A DNA stretch of 64,000 bases from Apostichopus japonicus (taxonomy: Eukaryota > Echinodermata > Holothuroidea > Aspidochirotida > Stichopodidae), in contig NC_092571.1 of assembly GCF_037975245.1 (NCBI RefSeq), positions 22,573,564 to 22,637,563 on the forward strand, in the 5' to 3' direction. Positions 10,562 to 23,304 of the stretch are shown here, one piece after another (the stretch's first letter is position 1; every line of letters begins with the position of its first letter). The position numbers were made by a program, and so were the translations under genes. A model generated the notes under the pieces. It made no database searches, was not told the DNA's origin, and saw only the letters and a program-made list of their open reading frames with translations.

Positions 10562-10644
10562 TGGTACGAGTGGGGTTCGAACCCACGCGGACATTTGTCC
10601 ATTGGAACTTAAGTCCAACGCCTTAACCACTCGGCAATCGTACC
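10562..10644 (-). tRNA. tRNA-Leu(UAA), last recognisable unit z, position-9 variant
   Basis: Stems are intact; the only change is G to T at the unpaired position 9 between acceptor and D stems. Function is plausible. The spacer beyond it diverges from the array consensus. Confidence 0.8.
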
Positions 10645-10762
10645 AGCTACGATATAATACCTGGCTACAATTTACCAAAAAAACTAAAAAAGATTGGAAA
10701 ATGTACCTAAACCTTTCTCCGAGGAACAATGAAGAAAAGGAAAGTTGTCAAAAACTTTATTC

Positions 10763-10842
10763 TAATACAAGTGGGCTTCGAATTTACGCTGATATTTGTC
10801 CATTGGAACTTAAGACCATGGCCTTAATTCGTCTATAACATC
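10763..10842 (-). pseudogene. Decayed tRNA-Leu relic at array edge
   Basis: The stretch TTTGTCCATTGGAACTTAAG, covering the variable arm and anticodon, is kept, but the T arm, D arm and acceptor stem are heavily mutated (for example GTGGGCTTCGAATTTACGC for the T arm). It marks the eroded right boundary of the array. Confidence 0.8.
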
Positions 10843-11798
10843 GCTTCTAATAATAATAATAACGATAAAACAAAGATTTATCATGCGCACGTATCCACCC
10901 AGAGAAGGGCGCTCAAGGCACTCAAGCTTGTCGCATACGGTGAGTCTTAAGCCTCTTTTTTAAAGGAGGAGACACTCTGATCCATCTTGATTTCAAGTGG
11001 TTACATATTCCAAAATGGTGGTGCAGCGACTGACAAATCATTACTAATTCAGATCTATGTTATGGATGATTTTTGCAGACATTTTGATTAAAATATGTCA
11101 AAAACCAAAGTCTTGTTAGTTTTATATGAAATTAAGAGACTTGTCTTAAAATGTGAATAACATACGTACCTAAAACATATTTACTAGCGTAATTGGGCAT
11201 CTGCTGCATCTTTTTAATAGTGCTAATAGACCGGCTGATGTACACTCGTGCCCTGTTGCGATCTGGTTGGAAAAAAAAAAGAAATTAGCAGCAAAATAGA
11301 TCGTTATGATCACAATGTCTCGTAAAAGGCAGTCTTGTGTTATCTACAGGGCCTGATGTAAGAACTGGGATGAGAAGAATGAGAAAGGGATATAAAATCG
11401 TAACGCCCTTATAGACATGGCCAACGTAATACGTTTTCGTCTACGCACGTAGCCGCGCCTCACTTACGGCATGCACACAACACGAATATATTTACAGTTC
11501 ACTTTCACAATGATAGCAGATATATTTCACATCTCGTATTGTGACGAAATGTAGTGGAGTTATGGTCATCCGTAGCAAATCGGAGGGTGTGTGTGAAGGG
11601 GGATGGTGCTGGATTGGTACTGTGGTGACCTCACTTGACTTATACTTTGACCCTTGGAGCAAGCATAGGGTGGTCTCTCCTCTTTTGCTCGTAATTTTAC
11701 AGATTGAAGTATAACGTCGAGAGAAATGCGAAGTGATTATCTTATGTTTAAGTTAACATCGTGAGAAAGAGTCTCTAATATCAGTCGTTTAGACTTAC
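10843..11798. other. Spacer between tRNA array and sulfotransferase exon
   Basis: No gene, RNA or repeat family is recognised. The next sulfotransferase exon would be expected on the minus strand at lower coordinates, but no matching open segment with splice sites was found here. Confidence 0.5.
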
Positions 11799-13071
11799 TG
11801 CTTCTGGTCCACCAGTGTGGCTCTTTTAACACATTAATAATGTAAGGATGTTTCACTAGGCGATCCCAGATGTCGGTGGTTCCACATTTCGGCATTCCAA
11901 GGAGATAGAAATAAGGCAAGCATCTCATCGCATGTTCTGCATTAGACCAACAAAAACCTTGATACCCAGGTTGGAACCTCGGTGGAACGTTCTTAAACAC
12001 CTATCAGATCAAAGAAGATAAACTGCACATGTTCAAACTGTCTCAAGTATCATTCAAGTGATATCAGTTTAGCTATACCGAAATCGTTTGAACTATACCT
12101 CATGATATGTGCACATCAAAATTCTGTCCTTAACATAACTTAGTATAAATGGCACGCCATAGAAAAGTATAGTTATGATATATGTGAACATGAAAGCTTG
12201 TTGAAGGCGTCTGCTGTCCAAGTATTGATGATGGACGCGAGGGTCAACTAATTAATGAGATAGCAAGATGCTTCAAAGGTACCGATGTATTCGTTTTGGA
12301 AAACCAAAAAAGAAGAAGTTTAATACTTACCACAGGAGCTAACCGCCGCATCTCTTCAGAAATATTCCAATCTCTCGTGAAGTCGTCAACCAATTCAACA
12401 GTTTTCCCACCACCTTTTCCACGTTTACCCTTTCGACCACCCTTTCCTACATTTTGTTTGGTATCTATTTCTTTCTCCTCCTCCTCCTCCTCCTTTGCAG
12501 CTTTTCCTTCATCATTGCCATTCTGCAAGTAATCCTGCTCATCGTGCCGATGAGATTTCTCGTTACCCTCTTCTATATCGTCGAGCTCGTGCAAACGATG
12601 ATCATTTCCTCCATAGTACGTACTATCCCCAGCAGCTTCTCGCCGCTCGCTGTACTCAAAGGCAACGTCAATCAAATCTTCTTGCTCAACTTCATTCGAA
12701 TCTACTCCGATAGCTGATGTGTCTTGGTCGAGATCTGATTCCTGTTGGTCAGGACCGTTGCTGTAGTTCGGATAGTCTTGTTCATAGCCATCATTGGACG
12801 TTAGGTCATGAGAATCTTCTTCTTGATGGATGCCGTCGCCTTGGTAAACACTATTACCAACACTATTACCTATGATTTGCTGAGACTTCCTAACAATTTC
12901 TTCGACGTGAACCACGACGTCAGCGACCTTCAACTCGGCATGATGGTTTGGAGGAACATTAATTTCAGCAAATTCTTTCTCGGTTTTGTCATTTTCGTCA
13001 GAGTAGACAAAAGTCAGGTCTATGTAAATGACGATAATCACCAAGATAATAAGTCCCACCATTAATCTAAA
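11799..13071 (-). CDS. Carbohydrate sulfotransferase, two internal exons (GalNAc4S-6ST/CHST15-like), incomplete
   Basis: Two exons are supported. The first (13071 down to 12331) follows an acceptor (TCTTACATCCACAG) and encodes a hydrophobic segment beginning FRLMVGLIILV, a likely type II signal anchor. A long acidic lumenal stem (Glu/Asp-rich, a poly-Glu run, then a Lys/Gly/Arg patch) follows, and the exon ends RRLAPV before GTAAGT. The second (12000 to 11799) joins in phase 0. It encodes VPPRFQPGYQGFCW and the PAPS-binding loop GMPKCGTTDIWDRL, then KEPHWWTR, ending in phase 1 before GTAAGT. These motifs match Golgi sulfotransferases that sulfate chondroitin-type chains at GalNAc C6, with PAPS as donor. 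The 3'-phosphate binding region and the C-terminus are not found. They may lie beyond the tRNA array or be lost. A first exon with the start codon may lie above 13,074; otherwise ATG 13060-13062 is used. Confidence 0.8.
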
Positions 13072-13074
13072 CTG

Positions 13075-13969
13075 TGGATGTAAGAATAGAAAACAAAATG
13101 TTTTTCGTCTGCAAGTTCCAATAAGAACAGCTGTTTACTCAACCTGTCTGTATACCTGCAACTTCAGCTTGTAACATCAGACAGTCGGCATTGTGGATCA
13201 TATGGTCACATGCACTATAAACTATTTTACACTCTTGCTGGTTATAAACTGAATAGCATTTTGAGAATTATCATCGTTTTTGGGACAGGTTACCCCTTTT
13301 AACGTTGATTCCGAGGACACCATTAAAAGGATTGCTTTATGCATGACGATGATTGCTTAGCAAACTTATTGAAAATGTTTCTGAATCTTTAGGCGAAAAC
13401 CACATCCTAATAGCATGTTGAATCGCAAATACATGAAGTTTTCAAACTTTAGGGTAATTTATAAATGCATCTGGCAACAGTAGAATAGATGATATCATCA
13501 GGGCACTGCAGCTGAAATGTATTTGCTTTTCGTTTATATTTGTCAATCATTTATCCACAGAGGGAAAGAATATTTCTACTAGAAAGATACATTTTGATGA
13601 ATTTCATGAAGTACAGAGAACAAATAAACAAACATTTCAAATGTCTCTTTTTTTTCAAGGATAAATCAGTTGCCCAGATGACATCACAGCCCCCTGTTGT
13701 GATCCAACTTCCTGAAGTAATTGCTGGTTTAACCAGTAAAATTAGGTGACATTCAATCAACCATATCTTGATCTGTTGGGCAAGATATTGAGACTAATTT
13801 TTCAACTAGCCGAGGGGAATATTTCTCTCTTCAATATAAGCTACATATCGTTTGTCACCAGAAAATTCTTTCAGATACTTCTTAGCATCTATGTCCTCTA
13901 TGCCTACAGTCAAGAGGAAATGAACTGAATAATGAACAAACCAATTAACAAAGCAAGGCTTTCCTATTC
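13075..13969. other. Non-coding stretch between sulfotransferase and MITE
   Basis: No supported gene or repeat is seen. A 5' exon of the sulfotransferase could be here but cannot be picked from sequence alone. Confidence 0.4.
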
Positions 13970-13977
13970 CTCTAGAG

Positions 13978-14501
13978 CAGGGTTTCCCTAACTTTATCCC
14001 CACAAACCCCCTGTGGATATTAGAGTTGTCAACGAGCCCCAAACTTTTCGAGACACGATTTGAGTCATTATTATACCATAATACGCATACCAGTGCTTCA
14101 AAAAAGATCAAGTTCATCGTGTAATATTGTTATGGAAAAAAAAACAAGAGATGAACAAATATTTATTTGGAAACTTCAAGATCAGATCAGCTCTTTATCT
14201 TCACGACGTACTGTCATTCGTACACCAACTTCACCAAAGCCATGCGGCCTGTTTCTGTTTCATAATTCAGTAATTTATCACGTGCACGGAACGGTACTAT
14301 GGCACAATATGCGTATGGAACGCGAAAAGAGTTTGTCGATAGGTACGACTTTTGTACATTACTGTAAGTTATATGATATATCAGATTTTAGTTCAACAAA
14401 AAGTTCTCTAGTTTTGACTTTCAGAAATGTCTCACGAACCCCTGGGATGGACTCACGCACCCCCTGGGGATTCATGTACCCCTGCAGTTAGGGAACCCCT
14501 G
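13978..14501. mobile_element. hAT-type non-autonomous DNA transposon (MITE), 524 bp
   Basis: The terminal inverted repeats are CAGGGTTTCCCTAAC at the left and CAGGGGTTCCCTAAC (reverse complement) at the right, 14 of 15 matching. They are flanked by a perfect 8-bp duplication CTCTAGAG at 13970-13977 and 14502-14509. Terminal CAG and an 8-bp duplication are typical of hAT elements. A pyrimidine/CCCC-rich subterminal region is present at both ends. No transposase coding is seen; the 143-aa open frame across it is incidental. Confidence 0.9.
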
Positions 14502-14509
14502 CTCTAGAG

Positions 14510-16017
14510 GTTCGGCATCTTTCCGTCTCTAGCAATGATTCAGAAGATTCGGTGACCTGTCGTCCACCTCAAAACTCAGTGATATATTCAGGCATGGATA
14601 AAGGTCAAATTTCATCTCACAGGCGGGGTTAATGAAATTCAAAACTTTGTATATTGGGGAAAGTGTATAGGGTGAAGTTGATGTAGTGAGTGAAGAGAAT
14701 TCAGGCACATCGGCTAGGATTACTAGAGACTTGTTTATTTTCTAGTTTCGACGGATGTCTCAGCCATCGGTACTGGCAAAGTCCGGACCAGGCTACTAAA
14801 TGGGGAAGCTACCAGTTACTAAAGAACAGCTACTTCCGAAACTTTTTATGATGCAAACAAATGGTGCAGCAGATGTTTTAATTTCATACATTTGTAGCAC
14901 AACACACCACCCAGAGCAGTAGAGATGTAAAGTTAATATTCCCTTTTCTCAACAATAAACAAGAAGCAATACGATTTCTGTACTTAGATGACATCAACCG
15001 CATATTCAATGCTTGAATAACGCAGACCACATTAAAGGAGGACCATATTTTCCTTTAATTTGTAGAGCTATGCATCTCGAGGTTAGCTTTGATAATGTAT
15101 AGAAGGCTAACAGAGAGAACAATAACATGCACTTATTGTTTTAGAAAATGAAGGAAACAAGGAATATCGTTTTCCAGGATACTCAGGGAAGTCAAATACG
15201 TAGTACAGCCTGCCATCACGGTTATCACGGTTATCTTGCCATTATATCCTCAGTATCAATCACAGAAACGTATAGTTGTTTCATAATTTCCCACAATTTG
15301 ATGTATTAACTTTTGGACAATTTTTAGTTTCCCCTTTTTGTACTGAAGCAGCCTTCTTTCCCATTTTTTTTTATTTGAAAGTGCATTTTCACTTTTGTTG
15401 AAAAATTAAAGAAACTTGCAAATGAAATATGTCGCTTTGTTGGAAAATGTACAAAGTTAGAGATTTGTGGTACCGACGTGCACACAGGAACCTTTTGTTG
15501 GATAGTTGAGAGGTGATTATGTGATTTATACACTCAAATCAAAGTTGGAATGTCCTATGCAAAGTTCCCCCCCCCCACCCCTCCCACACCCTAAGATTGA
15601 ACCCTCGGGCGCCTCTGCTTATATGAAGACTCCTCCTGAACATGTGTGGATTAGCTCCAAGGTCAAAAGGACTTTGAACTTTGTTGGATTTTTAGCATGT
15701 TAAGACTTAGGTCGCCCACTACGGACGACCTGTGCATACCGATATACGAAAAAGCGTTCGCCTCTGTTTAAATTCCTGATTACGTCTGTCCAGCTGTTTC
15801 TAGAGTTGGACTGAATTTGGTGTATATATGCCTGTATTATATATATTTAAACTGTAGTCTTAACCTTGTTAATATATAATCCAGGTTATTATCCTGTAGA
15901 ACATTTAGAAAATGTAATATTAAAGAAATAATTGCATCATATTAATTAAAATATCATATAATTGATTTATTGTCGAAACGTTTAATTTGGTACAAAATTT
16001 TTCTTCTCTTTTCTTTC
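14510..16017. other. Intergenic, no gene recognised
   Basis: AT-rich sequence with a C-rich run near 15,567-15,590. No coding, RNA gene or repeat family is supported. Confidence 0.4.
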
Positions 16018-16116
16018 TTCAGGGAGTCTTCTACATTGTTAAGCTAATGTTTGCTTTATATTGTATATTTGCACGTGAAAAAAACAAAATAAATCAAATC
16101 AAATCAAATCAAATTA
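16018..16116 (+). mobile_element. 3' end of a retroposon with (AAATC)n tail
   Basis: A TGTATATTTGCACGTGAA segment is followed by an A-rich stretch and about four to five tandem AAATC units at 16,090-16,114. Short tandem tails of this form mark the 3' ends of CR1/L2/RTE-like LINEs or their SINEs. The left border and family are not determined. Confidence 0.5.
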
Positions 16117-19100
16117 TACCGACCAATAGCGTGTTGCAAACTGTGTACGTAAAACGAAGAACGTGTAACGTTGATTTTCTGCGCATAAGTAGTCCTACGT
16201 TATGTCTATATAAATGCATAGGCCTACACGTCTTTATGACGGAAATAATATAGAAACATAGGCAGAATTCCTATAAGACGGACAAAGAATCAACTTACCG
16301 GCTTTCTATGAATCGTTAGATACATTTTCTTTTCGCCATAGCATCAACTAATACGCTTTAAAGATTTGAACCGGATTTCGTGTAACTAGTACCGTACGTA
16401 ACACGTTACGGGTGGTCTTCAGTAACACACAACACCACAGTCTGTATATATAGTCCCTTAGCAGCTTATATGCGAATATGTACACAGTTATCTATCGAAT
16501 TGTGACTTCATACTTTAGTTAAGAGTTCAACCAAGAATTGGTTTCACGAAGGTGTTCATTCAAGCTTAGCAAAATCTATTATAAAATTTTCAAATTTCCT
16601 AACAAAAGATTGCTACCGTTGGGTGCATTCGAATGAGACGGATAATGACAAAAGGCCATCCTTTTATTTGTCCAAAGCTTGAAGAAGTGTTAACAATCGT
16701 AAAAGAAGGAACATTTTGGCTGAATGAAATGTCATGCTTACATATATTTTTGTGTGTGTTCCCTACTGAATATTGAATTCATAATTCAAAGGTTTAATAC
16801 ATGACCCCATGACTTCTTATATAAACCTAAGTTATAGTCTAAGTATGCCTCATAATGCAATATTTGACGTCCACAGTAAAAAAAAAATCGGGGGAGGACT
16901 AACACACACCCCTACCAAGGTGTCGTCTTTAATTACTCCAGGGCAGCCCCCACCTTTATAAAATCCTTTATTCACCTCTGGCCCTCCCATAAATGTTCAG
17001 GCCCCTATCTTAATCAGTCGGAGGAATTTTTAATTTATTATTACCATTTATTAGCACAATCTTGCATTTACAAATAAGTATATAGACCTTACTTACCATC
17101 TAATTATGACTGAGAATGCAAAACTAGACTACTAAATTTTTAAGTTTTTGTTTTCCTGGAGTAGGACCCAAAACTGGTTCAATGAACACAGGGCAGCACG
17201 CATCCTTGCTTCGCCTCTGTCCTATCCATAAAAGTCACTCCATAATGAACGGAAGGAGTCTGCCTTTTAATATCTTGACCAATCTTGATTTTTTTTTTCC
17301 CCCTCATATACACGATATACAGATAGGAAAATCCTCAGCTATTATCTAAACGTAATGTGTTCAAGCTATACAGTTCAGGAAATGCTCACCTATGATCTAC
17401 ACGTAAATTTTAAGGTCCAATCAACAGACCCTAATTTCAGATTACACTTATCGGTTGATTGTTCTTCGCGTGGAAGAAATCATAACGCGTGTTATGACCA
17501 ATAGGCTATAATATGACACTAACGGCGATCCATAGTCGAGTGACAGAGCAAACGTACCATACTCGTTATAAATATCATACAGGCCAATGATAATATATAT
17601 AGGAGAGGGATATATTGTATGAAGGTAGTTTGATGTATTGGTTGTATGGATGTGAAAGGAAGAAGCATTTGGCGATAGGGAGTAATGGTTGGGTGGTAAA
17701 ATGATGTGGATTGAGTGTTTGCCAGGAAGAGAGTTATTGGGTTACATTTTTTACGGTTTTATTTCATTTATTTTTTCCAGTTAATTATCTGCTCTTAGTT
17801 GTTCGTGACCCTCGGGGTGCATTTTTCTCTCAAACCTCAAACTCACTTTCTTGCACACTTCCAAAACACTTCTATATGGCTTAGATAAGACAATGATACC
17901 AACAACAACAACAAAAAGTAGATATGTTAACAAATTGTCAGAAAGTTTCAAAACACAAAATAATCGTTTTATTTATTTTGAGAAGAATCTTGTTTCTGCT
18001 TTACATTATATTCCGTGTAACTTGTGCAGATTAATGTTTCCTCTCCCTCCACTCCATCCACCCCTCTCCCTCTCTCCACATCTCTTTCTCTCGTACCCTC
18101 TCTATCTCTTCATAAACTCAGTTTCTAGTCAGCATGCTCTTTCATAAAACGAAAAACGAAAGAAATGTGGAAGTTCGATACTACAACTTTGTTGATTCTA
18201 CACTTTTTTTGGGCGGCAGTATAATTTCGAAAAGAGATATTTATTTATAATCCTATTAATTTCTTTATACTGTATTGTAAATATTATATTTTTGATTGTC
18301 AGCTAAACAATAACATGCCAGATTGCAACATTTTTTCCCACAAAAATATGAAGTTCATTATTAAAGTTGAGAAACACATTGCCTTCAAGAATAGAACTCC
18401 AAAGTCTCGCAGAAACAACTATAAAGCTTTGCAATGGAGTCTTGCTTATTTGCAATGATGAATTGGAAAATTAATATGACGAGTACATTATACTGTATAC
18501 ATTATATTGTCCGTGTATGAATTATGTAACAAACGTACTGTATTTCATGAATTATATCTGAATAAATGAGATGGGCCAAAAATGATTCTACGCTTTATCG
18601 AATTTCGACGACGCGTCCACAAACCTATATCGCTTCATTGATTGGTTACTGACTTACACACCACGTATAGTAAACATATGCTATGTCCCCTGCAGTGGAT
18701 TACCATAAACACAGCTTGAAAACATGTCATGTTGGGCAGGACGTCAACAATTCTAATCTTTGGAAAGAGTGGTTCTTCCGTATTGACAATTCACCCACTC
18801 AACCCCCTACCGGTGGACCCTACAACCACCAAATCCAAGGCTTTGCTTTTATTTATTCCCTCTTATAAATCACTCATTCACCCTTGGAGCAATTAACGGA
18901 CCACTTAATCACCTGTTGATTAACGTTAACAATTATAACAATAGAGTTAGATGATTAAAGCTTTGGGGTCGCTTCGGTTCCTTTTCAAAACTGAACAATA
19001 GTTTAATCACCATCTTTTAGCCAAGATCGATAGGTACAAGACCCTATATATGCCAAAGTTTCGCATTCGTATTTTCTTTAAATCCGGACGTTGGTATACC

Positions 19101-22100
19101 TCTCAATGCCTGACTGAGTGAATGTTCCTATTGTGATGATCATGACGGGCGTTAATAGCTCGACTGGGACCACGAGTCCACAGAATACAAAAGGTACAAG
19201 ACAATCAATCAAAGGAATCTGCCGCTTATTGTTTATCGACCCAACTAAAACCTTTAGAGACCCCGTAAAAAGAAAATTAATAGCCTGTCTGTGCTTGACA
19301 GCTAGGGAGGTGGAACAGTTAACAGAAGGAATCGATTTCATATGTTAAGAGACACAGATAACATATTACGCTGAAGGTATTACCACCATGGACCGCACAG
19401 GTTAATCTTGAACCGTTACGTCGGTATAGGGTTAGGGCCCCTTTACAGAACCTGAAACAATCTTAATTTAAAAACTAACAGTTTAAAGCAGAAACTACAA
19501 TTTTTTTAACATCCCGAAAACTTGTTCCGTCTGAAAATGACAAAGTTTCGATGAAACTGCCTATGTGAATAGCGCCATCTTATTAGACGTTTCGTCCGCT
19601 GCTTGTTTACGCCTTCGTTAGAAGACAGCAAGTTGTATGATTATTAAAGCTCATTCAGCCATCTTCATCTTTTCCTCGTGAGTGTCTTTCTCTTATCATC
19701 TTCTGTGAGCTGTGATAGATTAGGAGGTGTTTTTGTAGTTTCATCGGCAAGTCGAGTCAACCGAACAAGTAAGTTCTAACCGCGAGATACAAACAAAGAT
19801 CGCATTTCTTTAATTTTCTAAAATATCAGAAGATGTTTGTTGGTCGATTTAAAAAAAAACAGCAACGATCTGTTAAATTGAGGACGTCAGTGGAAAATAT
19901 ACACGTGAGTATTTTAAGTCACGTTTCATTGGTTACTGTATCGCTGGTCATCGCTTGTAACCTCAAGAATGTATAAAATATGATAATTTCAGTTGATTCC
20001 ATAAATGTTGTGTTTTACAAATAAGATTCTAATATTCTTTCCATAGTAGGCCCACTGTAAATTGAAGAAATTTTTTATGTAACTGCATAAAATTGTTAAC
20101 TTTGCCGAAAGTGGTAACAAAAGATGAATAATTAGAATATATACGTGTAGCCTATATAATACAGAGCTCATGAAAGGAAGCGCATTGACCCAACGTCAAT
20201 CTTGATAGCTTCGTCCCATTGTTGATATATAAAATGTTGTGATTTATTCATTTTTATGCAGATACATTACGCAACAGTCAAGTTGTGATGGCAATGTGAA
20301 CAACAGCTTTGCCTGTACTCAGTTGTGTTTCTTTAAAAATGAACTGATTTTATCATCTTGAATGGTCAATTGTGTGACTTTTTAGGGTATAGGATTTTAT
20401 TTTTAAGTTGTTAATGTGTGTGATGACTTCATCACAACTAAACAGTAATTTCAATTAACATGTAGAGGTTTTCACATTGTAACCAGTGACAAATAATGAA
20501 AAGCACAATGACCGTTTGAGGTGTTGGCAATATATGCCAACACAAAGATTGTTCAATGTACTCTGAATGAAATGAATAAATTAAAAAAAAATAACAGTTA
20601 ATTATGCATTTAGAATAATGTGTACAATTCCAGTAGCACATGAACGTAACGAAGAAGATTCATTGGAAAGCTCCCATGTAACTGCAGAATAAGGGACTGT
20701 TACTGCAAATGTCATAGGCGTGTTATGTAAATGCTATATTTTTATTATTGTATATTTTTTAATTTTATTATTTATGTATACCGAAAGACAACGCAAACCT
20801 CGACTCCGCGGAGTTATGTATATGCTTAAATTTACGATGTTTATATCTGCACATGATGGCTATATAGTGCATATATACACAGTACATATTATCTATAGCA
20901 TATAATATAATAAACAAATATGCTTTTGCTATTTTCCGTGATTTTAAGAAATAAACAAGCATTTGGTTTTCAAATTTTGAAATTAGCCAGTAGCAGTAAT
21001 TCTGTTAGATATTTAAATTCTATAGTTCACATGATGGTCACGTTTTATGTATTCATAAAAGTCCCAAGTCATAAACTAAACGCAAGAAAGGTATCATAAA
21101 ATTCCACGGATTTTTTTTTATTGATCTAACGTCATCAAAAGAGCTAAAACTTTTAACTATGGAATATAATCATTACTTCTTTCTCGTATATATATTCTCT
21201 CATACATGGAAGATAAATTTCCCGAAGTACCATTTGCTACCGTGCCAATTCACTGAACTTACGTATGTCACATTATCATATAGCCTAATTCCTCCATATG
21301 GTTGTCAAAAGACGGAAAACACTGCTACAAATACGCGTTTCCACTAAAGGTACCGTAATTAAAAACCAATGTAAATTAATCCTTAACTATACTAAGCAAA
21401 CTACGACCATTCGATATAATTTTGTTTGTGTAAACAAAGAATAGAATTTCTTTTGTCACGCATTCGTTTCCAAACCTTCACAATCTAAAGTAAACAGAAG
21501 ATATAGGGACAGAATATATAGTTTCATTCACAAAAGAGATTGGTATGGAACCAAATATAACCTATTTTAAGACCACAGGTTACCCAACTATACTACTCGC
21601 GAGGCGATAGAGGAGTTTCTTCTAACGGAGAGAGGTGGTAAAACTTCAGACATTTTCGCACGACAACGTATTTACCGATGCATGGGATGTGGTATTGTTA
21701 TAACATCCCTCATTGGAGCTTTCGAGTTCTAATTTACACTTAAGGTTAAATGGTGAGATTGAATTGATATAATTAGACAGGTTTCAATACAAATTCTACA
21801 TTATAAGTTAGACATGGCTTTTAAAGACACATGTTAATCCTGCATAAAAAATAAAACATGTACACGGCATATACAAATATAACATTAGAACATTTCAAAC
21901 ACCTAAACAAATGTAAGAAATGTACTCGGGAAAGCAAAATTGTAAACGAGTCACTTTATTTTCAGATTTTAAGGTCGAGTCGAGAGATTTTCCTGGCTCG
22001 AATCTTGCAAGTCACTGATTCTTATACTGTATAATCTCTATGGAGAAAATTACATATTAATTTGTTCGAGTCTTGAGTTTTGAAATTTAGTACGCCATAC

Positions 22101-22895
22101 ACAGTCTATAAACATATAAAGCAAACTTTGTGTTTTCAACATTGACGATTGTGAAAACGTGAATGGAAACATTTACAAAGACCTACGGAAATGATGTGAC
22201 GAAATTAAGGAGAGTATAAATAGGTTGAATATAAAAAGAATGATAAGGTTAATTTGGCAGCGTTGCTGTCTTGAATACTATAGCGTATAGGCTTTTGAAT
22301 TTGTACCCAATCATTAGTGCTAAAATAGACTGTGTGTATTGAAGATGATATGCTCGCCTCCCCTCCCCTCTCGAACTTCTGCCCCAGACCCCCCCCCCCC
22401 CTCCCCCGCAGTTTCACCACATTCATCTTTCGATATTGCGATATATACTTGCATAAGATGCAATACATATCTACGACGCAGATAATAGGCTGCATATATT
22501 ATTATCAACTTGTGAATAACCAAATTTTTCATACCCGGTTAATTCACACATCCCCATATATAGCCGTATTGTATGACAGTGTCTCTTGTACTGTCAGTTC
22601 TCTAACATCTTTACGGAATTATATTGCTTACTATATATTTATAAGTATGCAAAATAATTTTATATATTTTATCGATCTTCTGCCATGAAAGTACAGTCCT
22701 ATTTATAAAATCGATTTTTCTGGTTGGAGGCAATCGGAATTACGTTAAAGGAAGCGTCCGGATGGCATCCTTGCATATACGAATTAAAAACATGTCATGC
22801 AGCATTAGAGACCTTGCATTACTTCGAGAAGGTTTTAATGTACCGGAATACACATAACATGTGTAAGTTCTAGTGTAGGCTTCTGTGAATTATTT
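16117..22895. other. Long AT-rich intergenic region
   Basis: No gene is supported. Open frames are short, lack homology signatures and often overlap on both strands (for example 19,078-19,348). There is a pyrimidine run near 18,040-18,110 and a poly-C run near 22,388-22,410. Confidence 0.4.
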
Positions 22896-22897
22896 TG

Positions 22898-22930
22898 TAT
22901 ATTTGTATATATATATATATATATATATAT

Positions 22931-22986
<56 letters not shown>

Positions 22987-22995
22987 ATATACCGA
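22898..22995. repeat. (TA)n/(GT)n microsatellite
   Basis: Alternating TA dinucleotides, broken once by ACAAA, run into a short GT tract and then more TA-rich sequence. The TA part is self-complementary. Confidence 0.9.
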
Positions 22996-23304
22996 TATAT
23001 GTATATACAATAACACTTGGAAGGTCAGCATTCAAGAATACCAGAAGGTTAAATAATGGTCATAAATATTTTTAAATATTTTAAAACAAAACTTACGGTC
23101 GCCATTCAAAGGTCTATTCCTGTTAGGCCTACACTAATTTTGTTTTGAGTAAATCTGATGAATTGAGGGAATATTCAGGGACTAATTTTGAAATTTTGAT
23201 TTCATTTTAGTACACTCAAATTTGTAGAAGAAGGACAACTGATGACATTTAAATATATTTCGATCGATAACACCTGTAAGTGCAATTAATGTGCGTCTGC
23301 ACGC

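Larger units (their letters stand above)
1..10842 (-). repeat. Tandem array of tRNA-Leu(UAA) units with higher-order structure
   Basis: Twenty tRNA-Leu(UAA) genes, all on the minus strand, are spaced 360-371 bp apart, with a decayed relic at the right edge. Naming units by their flanks gives the order a b c d e f e, then the LINE, then f e f e a b x c d e a b' z. A five-unit block (a-b-c-d-e) therefore recurs and an f-e pair of about 729 bp is locally amplified. Each spacer carries a short hairpin (five- or six-base stem around TGTCG/CGACA, 5-nt loop) about 50 bp past the tRNA 3' end, and A-runs on the plus strand that would act as Pol III oligo-T terminators. The array runs off the left end of the window. 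Repeated 71-aa open frames across it are shadows of the tRNAs. Confidence 0.95.

Noticed and set aside
33-10838. Many near-identical 60-114 aa open frames on both strands over the tRNA array
   Set aside because: They recur with the array period and translate the tRNA gene and its spacer. The shared peptide is the tRNA sequence read in frame.
12296-13065. Plus-strand open frames opposite the sulfotransferase exon
   Set aside because: They are antisense shadows of the acidic stem (for example poly-Ser/Phe opposite the poly-Glu run) without family features.
14060-14491. 143-aa open frame
   Set aside because: It lies almost wholly inside the hAT MITE and runs through its terminal repeat, so it is incidental.
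19078-19348. Overlapping antisense frames of 87 and 76 aa; the minus frame has hydrophobic segments and an IERY string
   Set aside because: The IERY resembles a GPCR DRY box, but spacing from the nearest Cys and the lack of neighbouring helices or splice sites do not support a receptor exon. The strand cannot be decided.
22835-23035. 66-aa minus frame of alternating Ile-Tyr
   Set aside because: Translation of the TA microsatellite.
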